Source: Lachnospiraceae bacterium UBA3310
GTDB taxonomy: Bacteria > Bacillota > Clostridia > Lachnospirales > Lachnospiraceae
DNA length: 64,000 nt
Direction of reading: 5' to 3'
Assembly (NCBI GenBank): GCA_002361355.1
Contig: DESQ01000044.1
Location: forward strand, 31,494-95,493
Each line of letters opens with the position of its first letter. The stretch's first letter is position 1. The notes under the pieces were generated by a model. The model was given only the letters and a program-made list of their open reading frames with translations. It was not told the DNA's origin and searched no databases. Below are positions 34,254 to 41,633 of the stretch, one piece after another. A program made the position numbers and the translations under genes.

Positions 34254-34785
34254 TGTGCACACGTGCCCGAAATTCTTTCCGGCTCTGCACATCCATCTTC
34301 TGATAAATGTGGGAGACGTGCTTTTTTACCGTACTTTCGGCAATATAGAGCGCCTCCCCGATCTGTCTGTTCGTGTAACCTCTGTATAGAAGCCATGCCA
34401 CCTCCAGTTCCCGCTCGGACACCGCATACCTCTCCATGACCGTCAGAAACGCCGCGTAGACTTCCTCATAACTTCTGTTTTCAAGGGAGTCGCCATTGAC
34501 GGGCCTTTTTTCCGTCTCCTGCTCCGCTCCTGCCTGTTCCCCTCCTGCCGCGCGCGCCGTTCCTGCCGGGCTGTCTCCGTTTTGCTCCTGCTGACGGATC
34601 TGGTCGCTCACCCGGAGATACAGCGCAAGAACTACCGCCAGCGCGACACCGAGAAAAAGAGTCGTCAATGCAGCGACCCACCACTCTCTTCTTTCCCCCA
34701 GCGCACCTGCCTGATACAATAATAAAAAAGTCAAAAGTATCGCATAACCGGCCCCCAGCAACAGGCGGAGTGCCCTTTTTTTCAT
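34210..34785 (-). CDS. membrane-anchored LuxR-type DNA-binding protein
   Basis: A 191-residue protein. Two hydrophobic segments come first (residues 8-27, LLGAGYAILLTFLLLYQAGA, and 36-58, VAALTTLFLGVALAVVLALY). A Glu/Gln-rich linker follows, then a C-terminal LuxR/GerE helix-turn-helix (about residues 120-180: YAVSERELEVAWLLYRGYTNRQIGEALYIAESTVKKHVSHIYQK). There is no receiver domain. So it is a one-component transcription factor tethered to the membrane. Its ATG overlaps the stop of the MotA-like gene by ATGA, so the two are translated together. Its 3' end overlaps the convergent MATE gene by 44 bases. The target genes and the signal are unknown. Confidence 0.88.
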   Translation of the reverse strand: MKKRALRLLLGAGYAILLTFLLLYQAGALGERREWWVAALTTLFLGVALAVVLALYLRVSDQIRQQEQNGDSPAGTARAAGGEQAGAEQETEKRPVNGDSLENRSYEEVYAAFLTVMERYAVSERELEVAWLLYRGYTNRQIGEALYIAESTVKKHVSHIYQKMDVQSRKEFRARVHTMAVPVPSQTDLRG

Positions 34786-35288
34786 GCCTGCTCATCCTCC
34801 GTCTTATTTGCAGAAGCTTCTGTGTCCACCTCCATATAGTCAATGATCCTGCGTTTTACCTCCAACTGCAACGGCAGAAGCAGCATTTCAAAGATCAGCG
34901 CGTACAACATGGTCAGAATTGCCACCGCCAGATTGGGCCCCAGACTGGCCGGGTCAGACAGGTTGTGCATAATGGTGATGAACGTCATCAGCATACAGAT
35001 AACACCCGCATAAATCACCTGTTTCTGCATCATCTCCACCACATCCAACGTACGCCGCAGCTCGCTCAGATGACAGGTATAATTCCTGTTCAAAAGCCGC
35101 CACGCCCGCTTAAAATCGTTCCACACGCCGCTTTTGAACAGAACTGGCACCGTAAACACCAACATAATGATAAGGGACGGTGGATCCAGCAGAAAGATAA
35201 GCTGATGCAGGTCAAACCATCCGTTCCCAGATCCCGTTGTCCCCAACAAAATAATGCCCAGAATAATGCTTACGACTTCCATGATCAT
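34782..35288 (-). CDS. small MotA/TolQ-like membrane protein
   Basis: A 168-residue, four-helix membrane protein that resembles a minimal MotA/TolQ/ExbB proton-channel subunit. Helix 1 is VSIILGIILLG. Then comes LHQLIFLLDPPSLIIMLVFTVPVLF (matching the 'FIDLPSLIIVxGGT' stretch of MotA), a cytoplasmic loop, helix 3 with VIYAGVICMLMTFITIMHN, and the most MotA-like part, LGPNLAVAILTMLYALIFEMLLLPLQLEVKRR. It lacks the large cytoplasmic rotor-contact loop, and no MotB/TolR partner lies nearby. It is coupled to the membrane-anchored LuxR-type gene by an ATGA overlap. This suggests a sensor role more than a motor. Confidence 0.8.
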   Translation of the reverse strand: MIMEVVSIILGIILLGTTGSGNGWFDLHQLIFLLDPPSLIIMLVFTVPVLFKSGVWNDFKRAWRLLNRNYTCHLSELRRTLDVVEMMQKQVIYAGVICMLMTFITIMHNLSDPASLGPNLAVAILTMLYALIFEMLLLPLQLEVKRRIIDYMEVDTEASANKTEDEQA

Positions 35289-35676
35289 ATCCGTTTCCTC
35301 CTATCCAATTTTTCTTTCCTATCCAAACCATAGCACGCAGACCTTTGAAAGGCTATGGTACTTTTCCGTAAAAAGGTAGCATTTTCGCAAAATCTATCCA
35401 TTAAACTATGCTTTCGATAACCTCTGACAGTCTTTTCATTGCTTTTGGAAGCTGCGTCAGAGGTATCGCACCAAATCCAAGTAAAAGCTGATTCTGCGAG
35501 GAAAGAGTTTTGTTTTGAAAGAGGTAAGCTTTTCAATTCTATGTAAATATGCAAAATTGGAACTTTTTCACAAACCGATTTGATGATATTATAAAGGAAA
35601 GCTTTAAAAAGATGCAAAAATAAAAACGGAAATATAAATGAGACGGATTGTGAAATGTTGAACGAGGAAAGCAGTT
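35289..35676. other. AT-rich 388-bp gap holding a regulator remnant
   Basis: The gap between the MotA-like gene and the NimA-like gene is visibly AT-richer than its surroundings. It contains the MocR-type remnant (35401-35532) and, nearer the NimA-like gene, a possible plus-strand -10 TATTAT at about 35587 with a poor -35. No intact gene is seen. Confidence 0.6.
35401..35532 (-). pseudogene. C-terminal remnant of a MocR/PdxR-type regulator (aminotransferase domain)
   Basis: In the minus frame that ends with TAA at 35401-35403 the last 30 codons read SSQNQLLLGFGAIPL, then TQLPKAMKRLSEVIESIV. This is the standard C-terminus of the PLP-aminotransferase domain of MocR-family GntR regulators (LLLGFG, then a 20-residue helix of the 'ai-rL' type). 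The frame is closed upstream by TGA at 35533-35535 and nothing of the 450-residue protein remains further on. A MocR-type gene is a common divergent neighbour of NimA/PNPOx-like genes such as the one at 35677, so this looks like the end of a deleted regulator. A 110-codon frame in another register over the same DNA is not a gene. Confidence 0.7.
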
Positions 35677-36156
35677 ATGAGAAGAAAAGACAGAGAAGTA
35701 ACCGATTTAAACCAGATTTTTGAAATCGTCCGTAATTGCAGCGTTGCCCATGTCGGCATGGTGGAAAACGGAAAGCCTTATGTAGTAGCCTTAAATTTTG
35801 GCTATGAAAGACAGGGCGATTCCTTAATTCTGTATTTCCACAGCGCTTACGAAGGGCACAAAATGGATATTCTGAAAGGAAACCCAAGCGTTTATTTTCA
35901 GATGGACTGCGTGAATGAATTTATCACCAGAACAAAAGAAAATCCCTGCGCCTATTCTTGGAGGTACGACAGCGTAATGGGCAGCGGACAGGTGGAATTT
36001 ATTGAAGATCCAGAGGAAAAGGCGAATGCTCTTAACTGTATGATCCGTCATTTGGGGAAAACAGAAGATACCTTCCAATTTCCGGAGGCAATGTTGGAAA
36101 AAACATGCGTTTACAAAGTCCGTTCCACCGATATTACCGGAAAACACCATGAGTGA
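35677..36156 (+). CDS. NimA-like pyridoxamine 5'-phosphate oxidase-fold flavoprotein
   Basis: A 159-residue split-barrel flavin-binding protein. It starts MRRKDREVTDLNQIFEIVRNC, then VAHVGMVENGKPYVVALNFGYE, LILYFHSAYEGHKMDIL and ENPCAYSWRYDSVMGSGQVEFI. The 'FHSAxxGxK' motif and overall length match the nitroimidazole-resistance NimA/YjbF group of FMN- or heme-binding reductases. It may detoxify nitro compounds or act as an unspecific flavin reductase. The start has GAGGAA about 9 bases upstream. Base composition is lower in GC than flanking genes, and a MocR-type regulator remnant lies next to it, so the pair may have arrived together and lost the regulator. Confidence 0.88.
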   Translation: MRRKDREVTDLNQIFEIVRNCSVAHVGMVENGKPYVVALNFGYERQGDSLILYFHSAYEGHKMDILKGNPSVYFQMDCVNEFITRTKENPCAYSWRYDSVMGSGQVEFIEDPEEKANALNCMIRHLGKTEDTFQFPEAMLEKTCVYKVRSTDITGKHHE

Positions 36157-36179
36157 ACACCAAAAGCAACAATTAAATT

Positions 36180-36208
36180 GCTATAAGCATGGAAAGGCAG
36201 CTTATAGC
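36180..36208 (+). terminator. hairpin after the NimA-like gene
   Basis: A perfect 9-bp stem GCTATAAGC/GCTTATAGC surrounds an 11-base loop, between convergent genes. No T run follows, so termination strength is doubtful. Confidence 0.45.
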
Positions 36209-36246
36209 ATGACTTGGAAAGCAAAGGCCCGTTCTGGCAACGCTTC

Positions 36247-37023
36247 CTAATACTTTGTCAAAAATTGTCTCGTCCGTTCCTCCTTCGGATGGTCAATCAC
36301 CTGCCTGGGATCGCCCTGCTCCACAATCACGCCCTCGTCCATGAAGATAATCCGATCCGCCACATCTCTGGCAAATGCCATCTCATGGGTCACAATAATC
36401 ATTGTGGTGCGCTGCTTTGCAAGCCCTCTGATCACCTTGAGCACCTCTCCGGTAAGCTCCGGATCCAGCGCCGAGGTAGGTTCGTCAAAACACAGGATAT
36501 CCGGCTTCAAAGCCAGGGCTCTCGCAATCGCCACTCTCTGCTGCTGCCCGCCGGAGAGTTGGTGCGGGTAGTGATCCATGCGCTCCGCAAGTCCCATCTG
36601 CTCTAAGAGCGCCTTCCCGTGCGCCTCGATCTCCTCAAAAATCTGCTTCTTTTTCTGCTTAAAATCCGGCTGTTCCTTCGCCAGAAGTTTTTCCGCCAGC
36701 GTCACATTTTCTAACGCCGTGTACTGCGGAAACAGATGGAACGCCTGAAACACCATGCCAAAATGCAGTCTTTTGGTTCGCAGATCTCTCTCCTGTCCCT
36801 TTACCGGATGATCTGCGTCAAACAGGGTTTCTCCCCGCACTGTGATAGATCCATGATCCGGCTTCTCCAGAAAATTCAGACAGCGCAACAGCGTCGTCTT
36901 TCCCGATCCGGAGGAACCGATAATCGCCAGAGCGTTTCCCTCTTCCAAATCAAAGCTCACATCATCAAGTACTCTGGTAGAGTCGAAATGTTTTCCGATA
37001 TTCTTTACTTCCAAAACAGCCAT
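36247..37023 (-). CDS. polar amino acid ABC transporter, ATP-binding protein
   Basis: A 258-residue GlnQ-type ATPase. Walker A is GSSGSGKTT, the signature is LSGGQQQR and Walker B is ILCFDEPTSALD; the switch His is in IIVTHEMAFA. An extra 20 residues of Lys/Glu-rich helix (KEQPDFKQKKKQIFEEIEAHGK) sit between the Q-loop and signature. It energises uptake through the permease encoded 9 bp upstream. The binding protein of the same operon is circularly permuted (37732-38568). It is the last gene of the sstT-led operon. Confidence 0.95.
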   Translation of the reverse strand: MAVLEVKNIGKHFDSTRVLDDVSFDLEEGNALAIIGSSGSGKTTLLRCLNFLEKPDHGSITVRGETLFDADHPVKGQERDLRTKRLHFGMVFQAFHLFPQYTALENVTLAEKLLAKEQPDFKQKKKQIFEEIEAHGKALLEQMGLAERMDHYPHQLSGGQQQRVAIARALALKPDILCFDEPTSALDPELTGEVLKVIRGLAKQRTTMIIVTHEMAFARDVADRIIFMDEGVIVEQGDPRQVIDHPKEERTRQFLTKY

Positions 37024-37032
37024 CTTATCCCC

Positions 37033-37689
37033 CTACCTGAAATAATCCAGTTTGCGCTCGATGTAATTAAACAGCAACGTCAAAATGCCTACAAACAAAA
37101 GGTAAAACACGCCCGTGTAGAAAAGCGGCCATGTGAGGCCGTTGCTTTTCATAAAGGAATACCCCGCAAAGGTGAGTTCATAAGCCGCAATGATGCGCGC
37201 AAGAGACGTATCCTTTACCAGGGTGATAATTTCGTTTGACATGGGCGGCACTACCCTTTTTACCATCTGTAAAAGAGTGACCTTAAAAAAGATCTGGCTC
37301 TTCGTCATGCCGAGCACCTCTCCCGCCTCTCTCTGCCCCACGGGAACACCCTCGATGCCGCCCCTGAAAATAACGGAAAAATAGCAGGCATAGTTGATGC
37401 TGAAAGCCACCACTGTGGCGGTAATCCGTCCGGCTTCGCTGCCGCTCCAGATATTCTGCCCCAGCCACAGTCCCGGCCCGTAAAAAATGATAATCAACTG
37501 TAACATCAGCGGCGTACCGCGGATAATCCATACCAGCGTCTGAATCAGTCCCCGCAAAAGTTTCCATCTGCTCATCTCACCGAAGGCGAGAATCAACCCC
37601 AGCGGCAGAGAAAAAAGCAGGGTGAATATAAAAATCTGAAAAGTGGTCAAAAGACCATCCAGCAACGCCTGTGTGACACTGAAAAACAT
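37033..37689 (-). CDS. polar amino acid ABC transporter, permease
   Basis: A 218-residue HisMQ-type permease with about five membrane helices. The cytoplasmic EAA loop that contacts the ATPase is GQREAGEVLGMTKSQIFFKVTLLQ. The N-terminal FFSVTQALLDGLLTTFQIFIFTLLF and the WIIRGTPLMLQLIIIFYG segment are typical of the family. It probably works as a homodimer, since the operon has one permease gene. It lies 42 bp after the binding protein gene and 9 bp before the ATPase gene. Confidence 0.95.
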   Translation of the reverse strand: MFFSVTQALLDGLLTTFQIFIFTLLFSLPLGLILAFGEMSRWKLLRGLIQTLVWIIRGTPLMLQLIIIFYGPGLWLGQNIWSGSEAGRITATVVAFSINYACYFSVIFRGGIEGVPVGQREAGEVLGMTKSQIFFKVTLLQMVKRVVPPMSNEIITLVKDTSLARIIAAYELTFAGYSFMKSNGLTWPLFYTGVFYLLFVGILTLLFNYIERKLDYFR

Positions 37690-37731
37690 AGTTTATTCTC
37701 CCTGAACCCGATCACAAAATCCCCCGCGCCC

Positions 37732-38568
37732 TTATTTTGCGAGTACTACAACCACCTGCGCATTGTTGCAGTACGCGCCGGTACACTCCATAGCGTTTGT
37801 CACCTCATCAGTCAGCGTCATGCCGTTCCATACCACGTCAATATTCTTGGACTCCAGTTCCATAATCTTATTGTCCCAGTCAATCACGACAAACTGCGCT
37901 TCCACGCCAAGCTTATCCGCAACCAGACGCGCCATGTCAGCATCAAAACCTATCCACTCGCCGGAAGCATTCTTATAATCCATAGGCTCAAACTCAGTGA
38001 TACCCACAATCAGCGTTCCCTTGCCCTGAATATACCCCACATCGCCGTCGGAAGCGGTAAACTCTGTCGCCTTCTGCTCCACAAGAGCCTCCTGCACCCC
38101 ATATGTCTCCGCAATCTCCTGCATGGAACCGTCCGCATAGCTCTCTGCAAACACCGTGTTAATATAGGCAGCCAGATCAGAACCTTTGCGGCATCCCACG
38201 CCGTACTCCTCTGTGGTCAGTTCATCCGTGTGCACCAGATTCGGGTAGCTGGTTCCCTCCCCGATCATCGCGCCTGCCATCAGCAAATCAATGATCGCCG
38301 CATCAGATGTGCCGGAAGCAACCTCCATCAGCGCATCCGCCTGAGATGCCACCACGTTCGTCTTGAAGCCTTTCTCCTGCGCAATTGCCTCTCCGGCGGA
38401 ACCGGCCTCCACCGCGTACACCAAATCCGCATTGGCGGGAGCTTCCGCGGATGTTTCTTCAGAAGCGCCGGATGCTTCCGCGGATGTCTCCTCCGTGCCG
38501 CCGCATCCTGTGAGCACACCGCAGATCGTCATGGATACCATCAGTAACATTGCCACTTTCTTTTTCAT
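37732..38568 (-). CDS. amino acid ABC transporter binding lipoprotein with circularly permuted SBP domain
   Basis: A 278-residue lipoprotein (lipobox LTGC, Cys22) with an Ala/Glu/Ser linker to residue 47. The order of the SBP_bac_3 fold is inverted. Residues 49-158 (VYAVEAGSAGEAIA ... SQADALMEVASGTSDAAIID ... EEYGVGCRKGSDL ... YADGSMQEIAETYG) are what is normally the second half. Residues 176-278 (DVGYIQGKGTLIVGITEFEPMDYKNASG ... IDVVWNGMTLTDE ... AYCNNAQVVVVLAK) are what is normally the first half, and the protein ends there. The normal-order binding protein at 45648-46421 gives an internal comparison. The new ends fall at the inter-lobe hinge, so the fold could be whole. The ATG at 38568 has GGAGGAG 6 bases upstream. 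Confidence 0.92.
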   Translation of the reverse strand: MKKKVAMLLMVSMTICGVLTGCGGTEETSAEASGASEETSAEAPANADLVYAVEAGSAGEAIAQEKGFKTNVVASQADALMEVASGTSDAAIIDLLMAGAMIGEGTSYPNLVHTDELTTEEYGVGCRKGSDLAAYINTVFAESYADGSMQEIAETYGVQEALVEQKATEFTASDGDVGYIQGKGTLIVGITEFEPMDYKNASGEWIGFDADMARLVADKLGVEAQFVVIDWDNKIMELESKNIDVVWNGMTLTDEVTNAMECTGAYCNNAQVVVVLAK

Positions 38569-38597
38569 AAAAATCTCCTCCATATTCTTATCATACT

Positions 38598-39821
38598 TTA
38601 AAATTTGATTTCTTTCCCCTCTAACCTCCACTGTCTGAACTCCGCAGAAGCCGACAGAAGCAGATCGGAAGAAGAATTAAGCGCTGTCTCAACAGAATCC
38701 TGAATCACGCCGATGATAAATCCAACCGCCACGACCTGCATGGAAATGGAATCCGGAATGCCAAACAGGGAACATGCAAGCGGTATCAAAAGCAGGGAGC
38801 CGCCCGCCACACCAGACGCGCCGCATGCTGAAAGCGCCGCCAGAAGGCTTAAAACAATCGCCGTAGGGATATCCACATTGATACCCATTGTGAAAGCGGT
38901 TGCCATAGTCATGACCGTGATTGTAATCGCCGCACCGTCCATGTTGATCGTTGCACCAAGCGGGATCGTCACAGAATAAGTATCCTTGTCCAGCCCCATC
39001 TCCTCACAAATTTTCATGTTGACGGGAATGTTCGCTGCCGAGCTTCTGGTAAAGAACGCCGTAATCGCACTCTCCTTTAAACACTTAAAAATCAGCGGAT
39101 AAGGATTCTTGCGAATACACCAGTACACCAGAATCGGGTTGGTCACAAAGTAGATAAAGAGCATACAGCCCACCAGCAGGATAAGCAGCCTTCCATATAC
39201 GGTAAAGGCTTCCAAACCGCTGGTCGTCACGCTGGTGTAAACCAGCCCCAGCACACCAAGAGGCGCCAGATTGATGATCACCAAAACCACCTTGGAGATT
39301 GCCTTTGAAATATCTCCCAGAGACTTTTTGGTCGCTTCTCCCGCGCCACGGAACGCCACGCCAAGGAGCACCGCCCACGCCAGAATACCGACATAATTTG
39401 CATCCACCAGGGAAGCTACCGGATTCTGCACCACATTCATCAGCAGGGTGCTTAACACCTCCACAATGCCGCTGGGCGCTGCCGCATCCGCCGCTGCATC
39501 CGTGAGCACCATCTGCACCGGAAAGATCATGCTTGCAATCACCGCGATCACCGCCGCCAGCACCGTGCTGAACATATACAGGATAATAACGGTACGAATC
39601 ACGCCGCCATGCGATTTACCCGCATTGCAGAGCGCACTCATTACCAGAAAGAATACCAGCAGCGGCGCGATTCCTTTGAGCGCTCCCACGAACACATCGC
39701 CGAGCACACCGATGCCGGAAGCGCCCGGTACCACCAACGCCAGAATCACGCCGATGATCAGCCCTACAACAATTCTTTTGACAAGACTTATTCCTGTCCA
39801 CTTCTCCCACACATTTTTCAT
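38598..39821 (-). CDS. sstT: sodium/serine-threonine symporter SstT
   Basis: A 407-residue dicarboxylate/amino acid:cation symporter (DAACS) of the SstT subgroup, which takes up serine and threonine with Na+. Typical sequences are the start NVWEKWTGISLVKRIVVGLIIG, hairpin 1 FTRSSAANIPVNM, helix 7 TIPLGATINMDGAAIT and hairpin 2 ASGVAGGSLLLIP. It leads an operon: 29 bp later comes the permuted binding protein, then permease and ATPase. Linking a secondary transporter with an ABC system for related substrates suggests both serve amino acid uptake under one control. A promoter stands at 39866-39895. Confidence 0.95.
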   Translation of the reverse strand: MKNVWEKWTGISLVKRIVVGLIIGVILALVVPGASGIGVLGDVFVGALKGIAPLLVFFLVMSALCNAGKSHGGVIRTVIILYMFSTVLAAVIAVIASMIFPVQMVLTDAAADAAAPSGIVEVLSTLLMNVVQNPVASLVDANYVGILAWAVLLGVAFRGAGEATKKSLGDISKAISKVVLVIINLAPLGVLGLVYTSVTTSGLEAFTVYGRLLILLVGCMLFIYFVTNPILVYWCIRKNPYPLIFKCLKESAITAFFTRSSAANIPVNMKICEEMGLDKDTYSVTIPLGATINMDGAAITITVMTMATAFTMGINVDIPTAIVLSLLAALSACGASGVAGGSLLLIPLACSLFGIPDSISMQVVAVGFIIGVIQDSVETALNSSSDLLLSASAEFRQWRLEGKEIKF

Positions 39822-39865
39822 ATTTTCCTCATTTCTGTAAAACCCTCGTCACCAGTTACTTTACT

Positions 39866-39895
39866 ATACTACTACGAGAAAGCACACGGCGTCAA
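39866..39895 (-). promoter_or_regulatory. promoter for sstT-ABC operon, containing the shared 21-bp sequence
   Basis: The -35 TTGACG (39890-39895) and the -10 TAGTAT (39866-39871) have an 18-base spacer. From the -10 onward (39851-39871), 21 bases beginning TAGTATAGTAAAGTAACT are identical to those at the GH25 promoter (43956-43976). Confidence 0.65.
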
Positions 39896-40009
39896 GTTGT
39901 CCTCTTTCTTTCGTCGCTGTCAAATACTGCCGGACAGCACATTCATATATACCAATTCCCTTTTACATGATAAAATAGATGCAAACGTAATGAACGGGGT
40001 AAACGCACC

Positions 40010-41569
40010 ATGAAAAAAAATTTGTTGACCGCTCTGCTATCGGTATTGGCAGTATGCCTGCTCCTGTTTTTCATCATCCAATGCGGCCTGTATGCAGAAC
40101 AAAACACAGCTTTAGCAGAAAAAAACGAGGCGTTGTCCTCAGCTCTTGCGGACAGAGAGCAGGCTATTGATGCCAGAGACCAGACCATTACCGAAAAGAC
40201 ACAGGAAGCGGGTAAACTGCGTGCACAGCTTACCGAGGGTGCTTCCATCAAAGAGCGGGAAACCGAAACAGGCTTTGTGAAAAAAGGCAGCGTCTATTTG
40301 ATCGACAAAGTATCTCAGCTTCAACGCCTGCAGTCGCTGATCGAGAATGACCGGGATATAGAGCCGGGCGTCCCCGCCGCCGCGGCTTCCTACCGTTTGC
40401 GAAACGATCTTGTGATAGACCACTATGACTACGGCGTATTATCTTTAGGCACAGAGGAAAATCCGTTTTACGGCAGCTTCGACGGAGACGGCCACAGTCT
40501 GGAAGGCGCATTTCCGCTTATGGATGGCGAAGATGTACCGGAATCCCTGTTTTGCGCAGATAAAACGGCAAAAATAGAAAATCTGCACATTGTAAACCAG
40601 ATGTCCCACTATTACGAACTGGGCGAACTTTCGGATTGCGAAGACCTGAAAAAACATCTGCCGGGCTGTGCCGGGCATCGGGTTTCTGCAGAAGTATCCT
40701 CCTGGGATCTGGACGTGCGGGAAGTGGCTGAGGCTTTGCGGGCCTATTGGGAACGAAATGAAAAAAAGGACGGAGCCTGCGTCAGCATGGTTTACAACCC
40801 AAAATCCGACTCCGGCTGGAATCCTCCTGCCGATTTGGAGAAATATATTCCCGATTTACATACAGCCCTCACGACGCTGGCCGGTGCAGAATATACCAGA
40901 ATCATAGAAGACACCATGGCAGAGGAAACCGGATATCTGTGTTTTGTCCGGCTGGAGCGGATTGACGGACTGACCTGTTGTATCTTTGAAACAGGCAGGC
41001 CCGACGAATATTATGGAGTCAGCGAAAACTATTACATCATTACAGAGGGAAGCTGGGAGGGAAAAGAGGCTGCGCGCCAGTGTCTCTCCATCCCCTATAC
41101 CTCCGGAAACTTTTGGAGCATAGGGACATGTCCATACTTCCGGCCAGAACCGGTTGACCTTAATTTTGACGGGAAACAGGATTTGCTGATCCATGAGGGA
41201 GGTTCCGGCGGAACTGGCGGAAGCTGGTCGCATTACCACGCCGTCGTCTGGAAGGAAGATGGCTCGCAGTTTGCCTATTACCCTTCTTTTCCCGCCTACT
41301 GTGTCAGCCTGGAATTTGACCGGCAGAGAGTGGTAAATCATTATCGTTCGGGCGCCTCCTACGAATGCGTGGAAGTCTACGGTGTTGTAAACGGGGAATA
41401 TACATGCACAAGAAAACTGGTTCTACAGTCTAAGCTTCAAGGCGATGAATATGTAGAGGAACTGCTCTATTATGAGATGGGTGAACTGGTGGAGACCCAT
41501 GCGCTGTCAGGCGATTGGTACGAAAAGGTGGATTTGTATCCGGATATGAATTATTGGAGTAAGGGTTAG
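40010..41569 (+). CDS. membrane-anchored coiled-coil / beta-helix / FG-GAP-like protein, paralogue 1 of 3
   Basis: A 519-residue exported, N-terminally anchored protein of unknown function. Layout: membrane helix (residues 7-25, LLSVLAVCLLLFFIIQCGLY), coiled coil (28-75), then a GLUG-type beta-helix start (GSVYLIDKVSQLQRL ... YRLRNDLVID ... NPFYGSFDGDGHSLEGAF). A middle domain with the conserved pair GLTCC follows (about 330), then a C-terminal FG-GAP/XAC2610-like part (VDLNFDGKQDLLIHEGGSG, a calcium-type DxNxDG loop). It ends YPDMNYW. It is homologous along its whole length to the genes at 41634 and 44019. There is no good ribosome site; GGGG stands about 10 bases upstream. The substrate is unknown. 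Confidence 0.85.
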   Translation: MKKNLLTALLSVLAVCLLLFFIIQCGLYAEQNTALAEKNEALSSALADREQAIDARDQTITEKTQEAGKLRAQLTEGASIKERETETGFVKKGSVYLIDKVSQLQRLQSLIENDRDIEPGVPAAAASYRLRNDLVIDHYDYGVLSLGTEENPFYGSFDGDGHSLEGAFPLMDGEDVPESLFCADKTAKIENLHIVNQMSHYYELGELSDCEDLKKHLPGCAGHRVSAEVSSWDLDVREVAEALRAYWERNEKKDGACVSMVYNPKSDSGWNPPADLEKYIPDLHTALTTLAGAEYTRIIEDTMAEETGYLCFVRLERIDGLTCCIFETGRPDEYYGVSENYYIITEGSWEGKEAARQCLSIPYTSGNFWSIGTCPYFRPEPVDLNFDGKQDLLIHEGGSGGTGGSWSHYHAVVWKEDGSQFAYYPSFPAYCVSLEFDRQRVVNHYRSGASYECVEVYGVVNGEYTCTRKLVLQSKLQGDEYVEELLYYEMGELVETHALSGDWYEKVDLYPDMNYWSKG

Positions 41570-41633
41570 CAAAGGGTATCTGCACCAACGGAAAACAAAT
41601 GGTTGGGCTAAAATGAACTTGTGAGGAAAAAAC

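Noticed and set aside
35285..35617. 110-codon minus frame upstream of the MotA-like gene
   Set aside because: No recognisable protein; the adjacent register over 35401-35500 reads as a MocR C-terminus, which explains the open frame.
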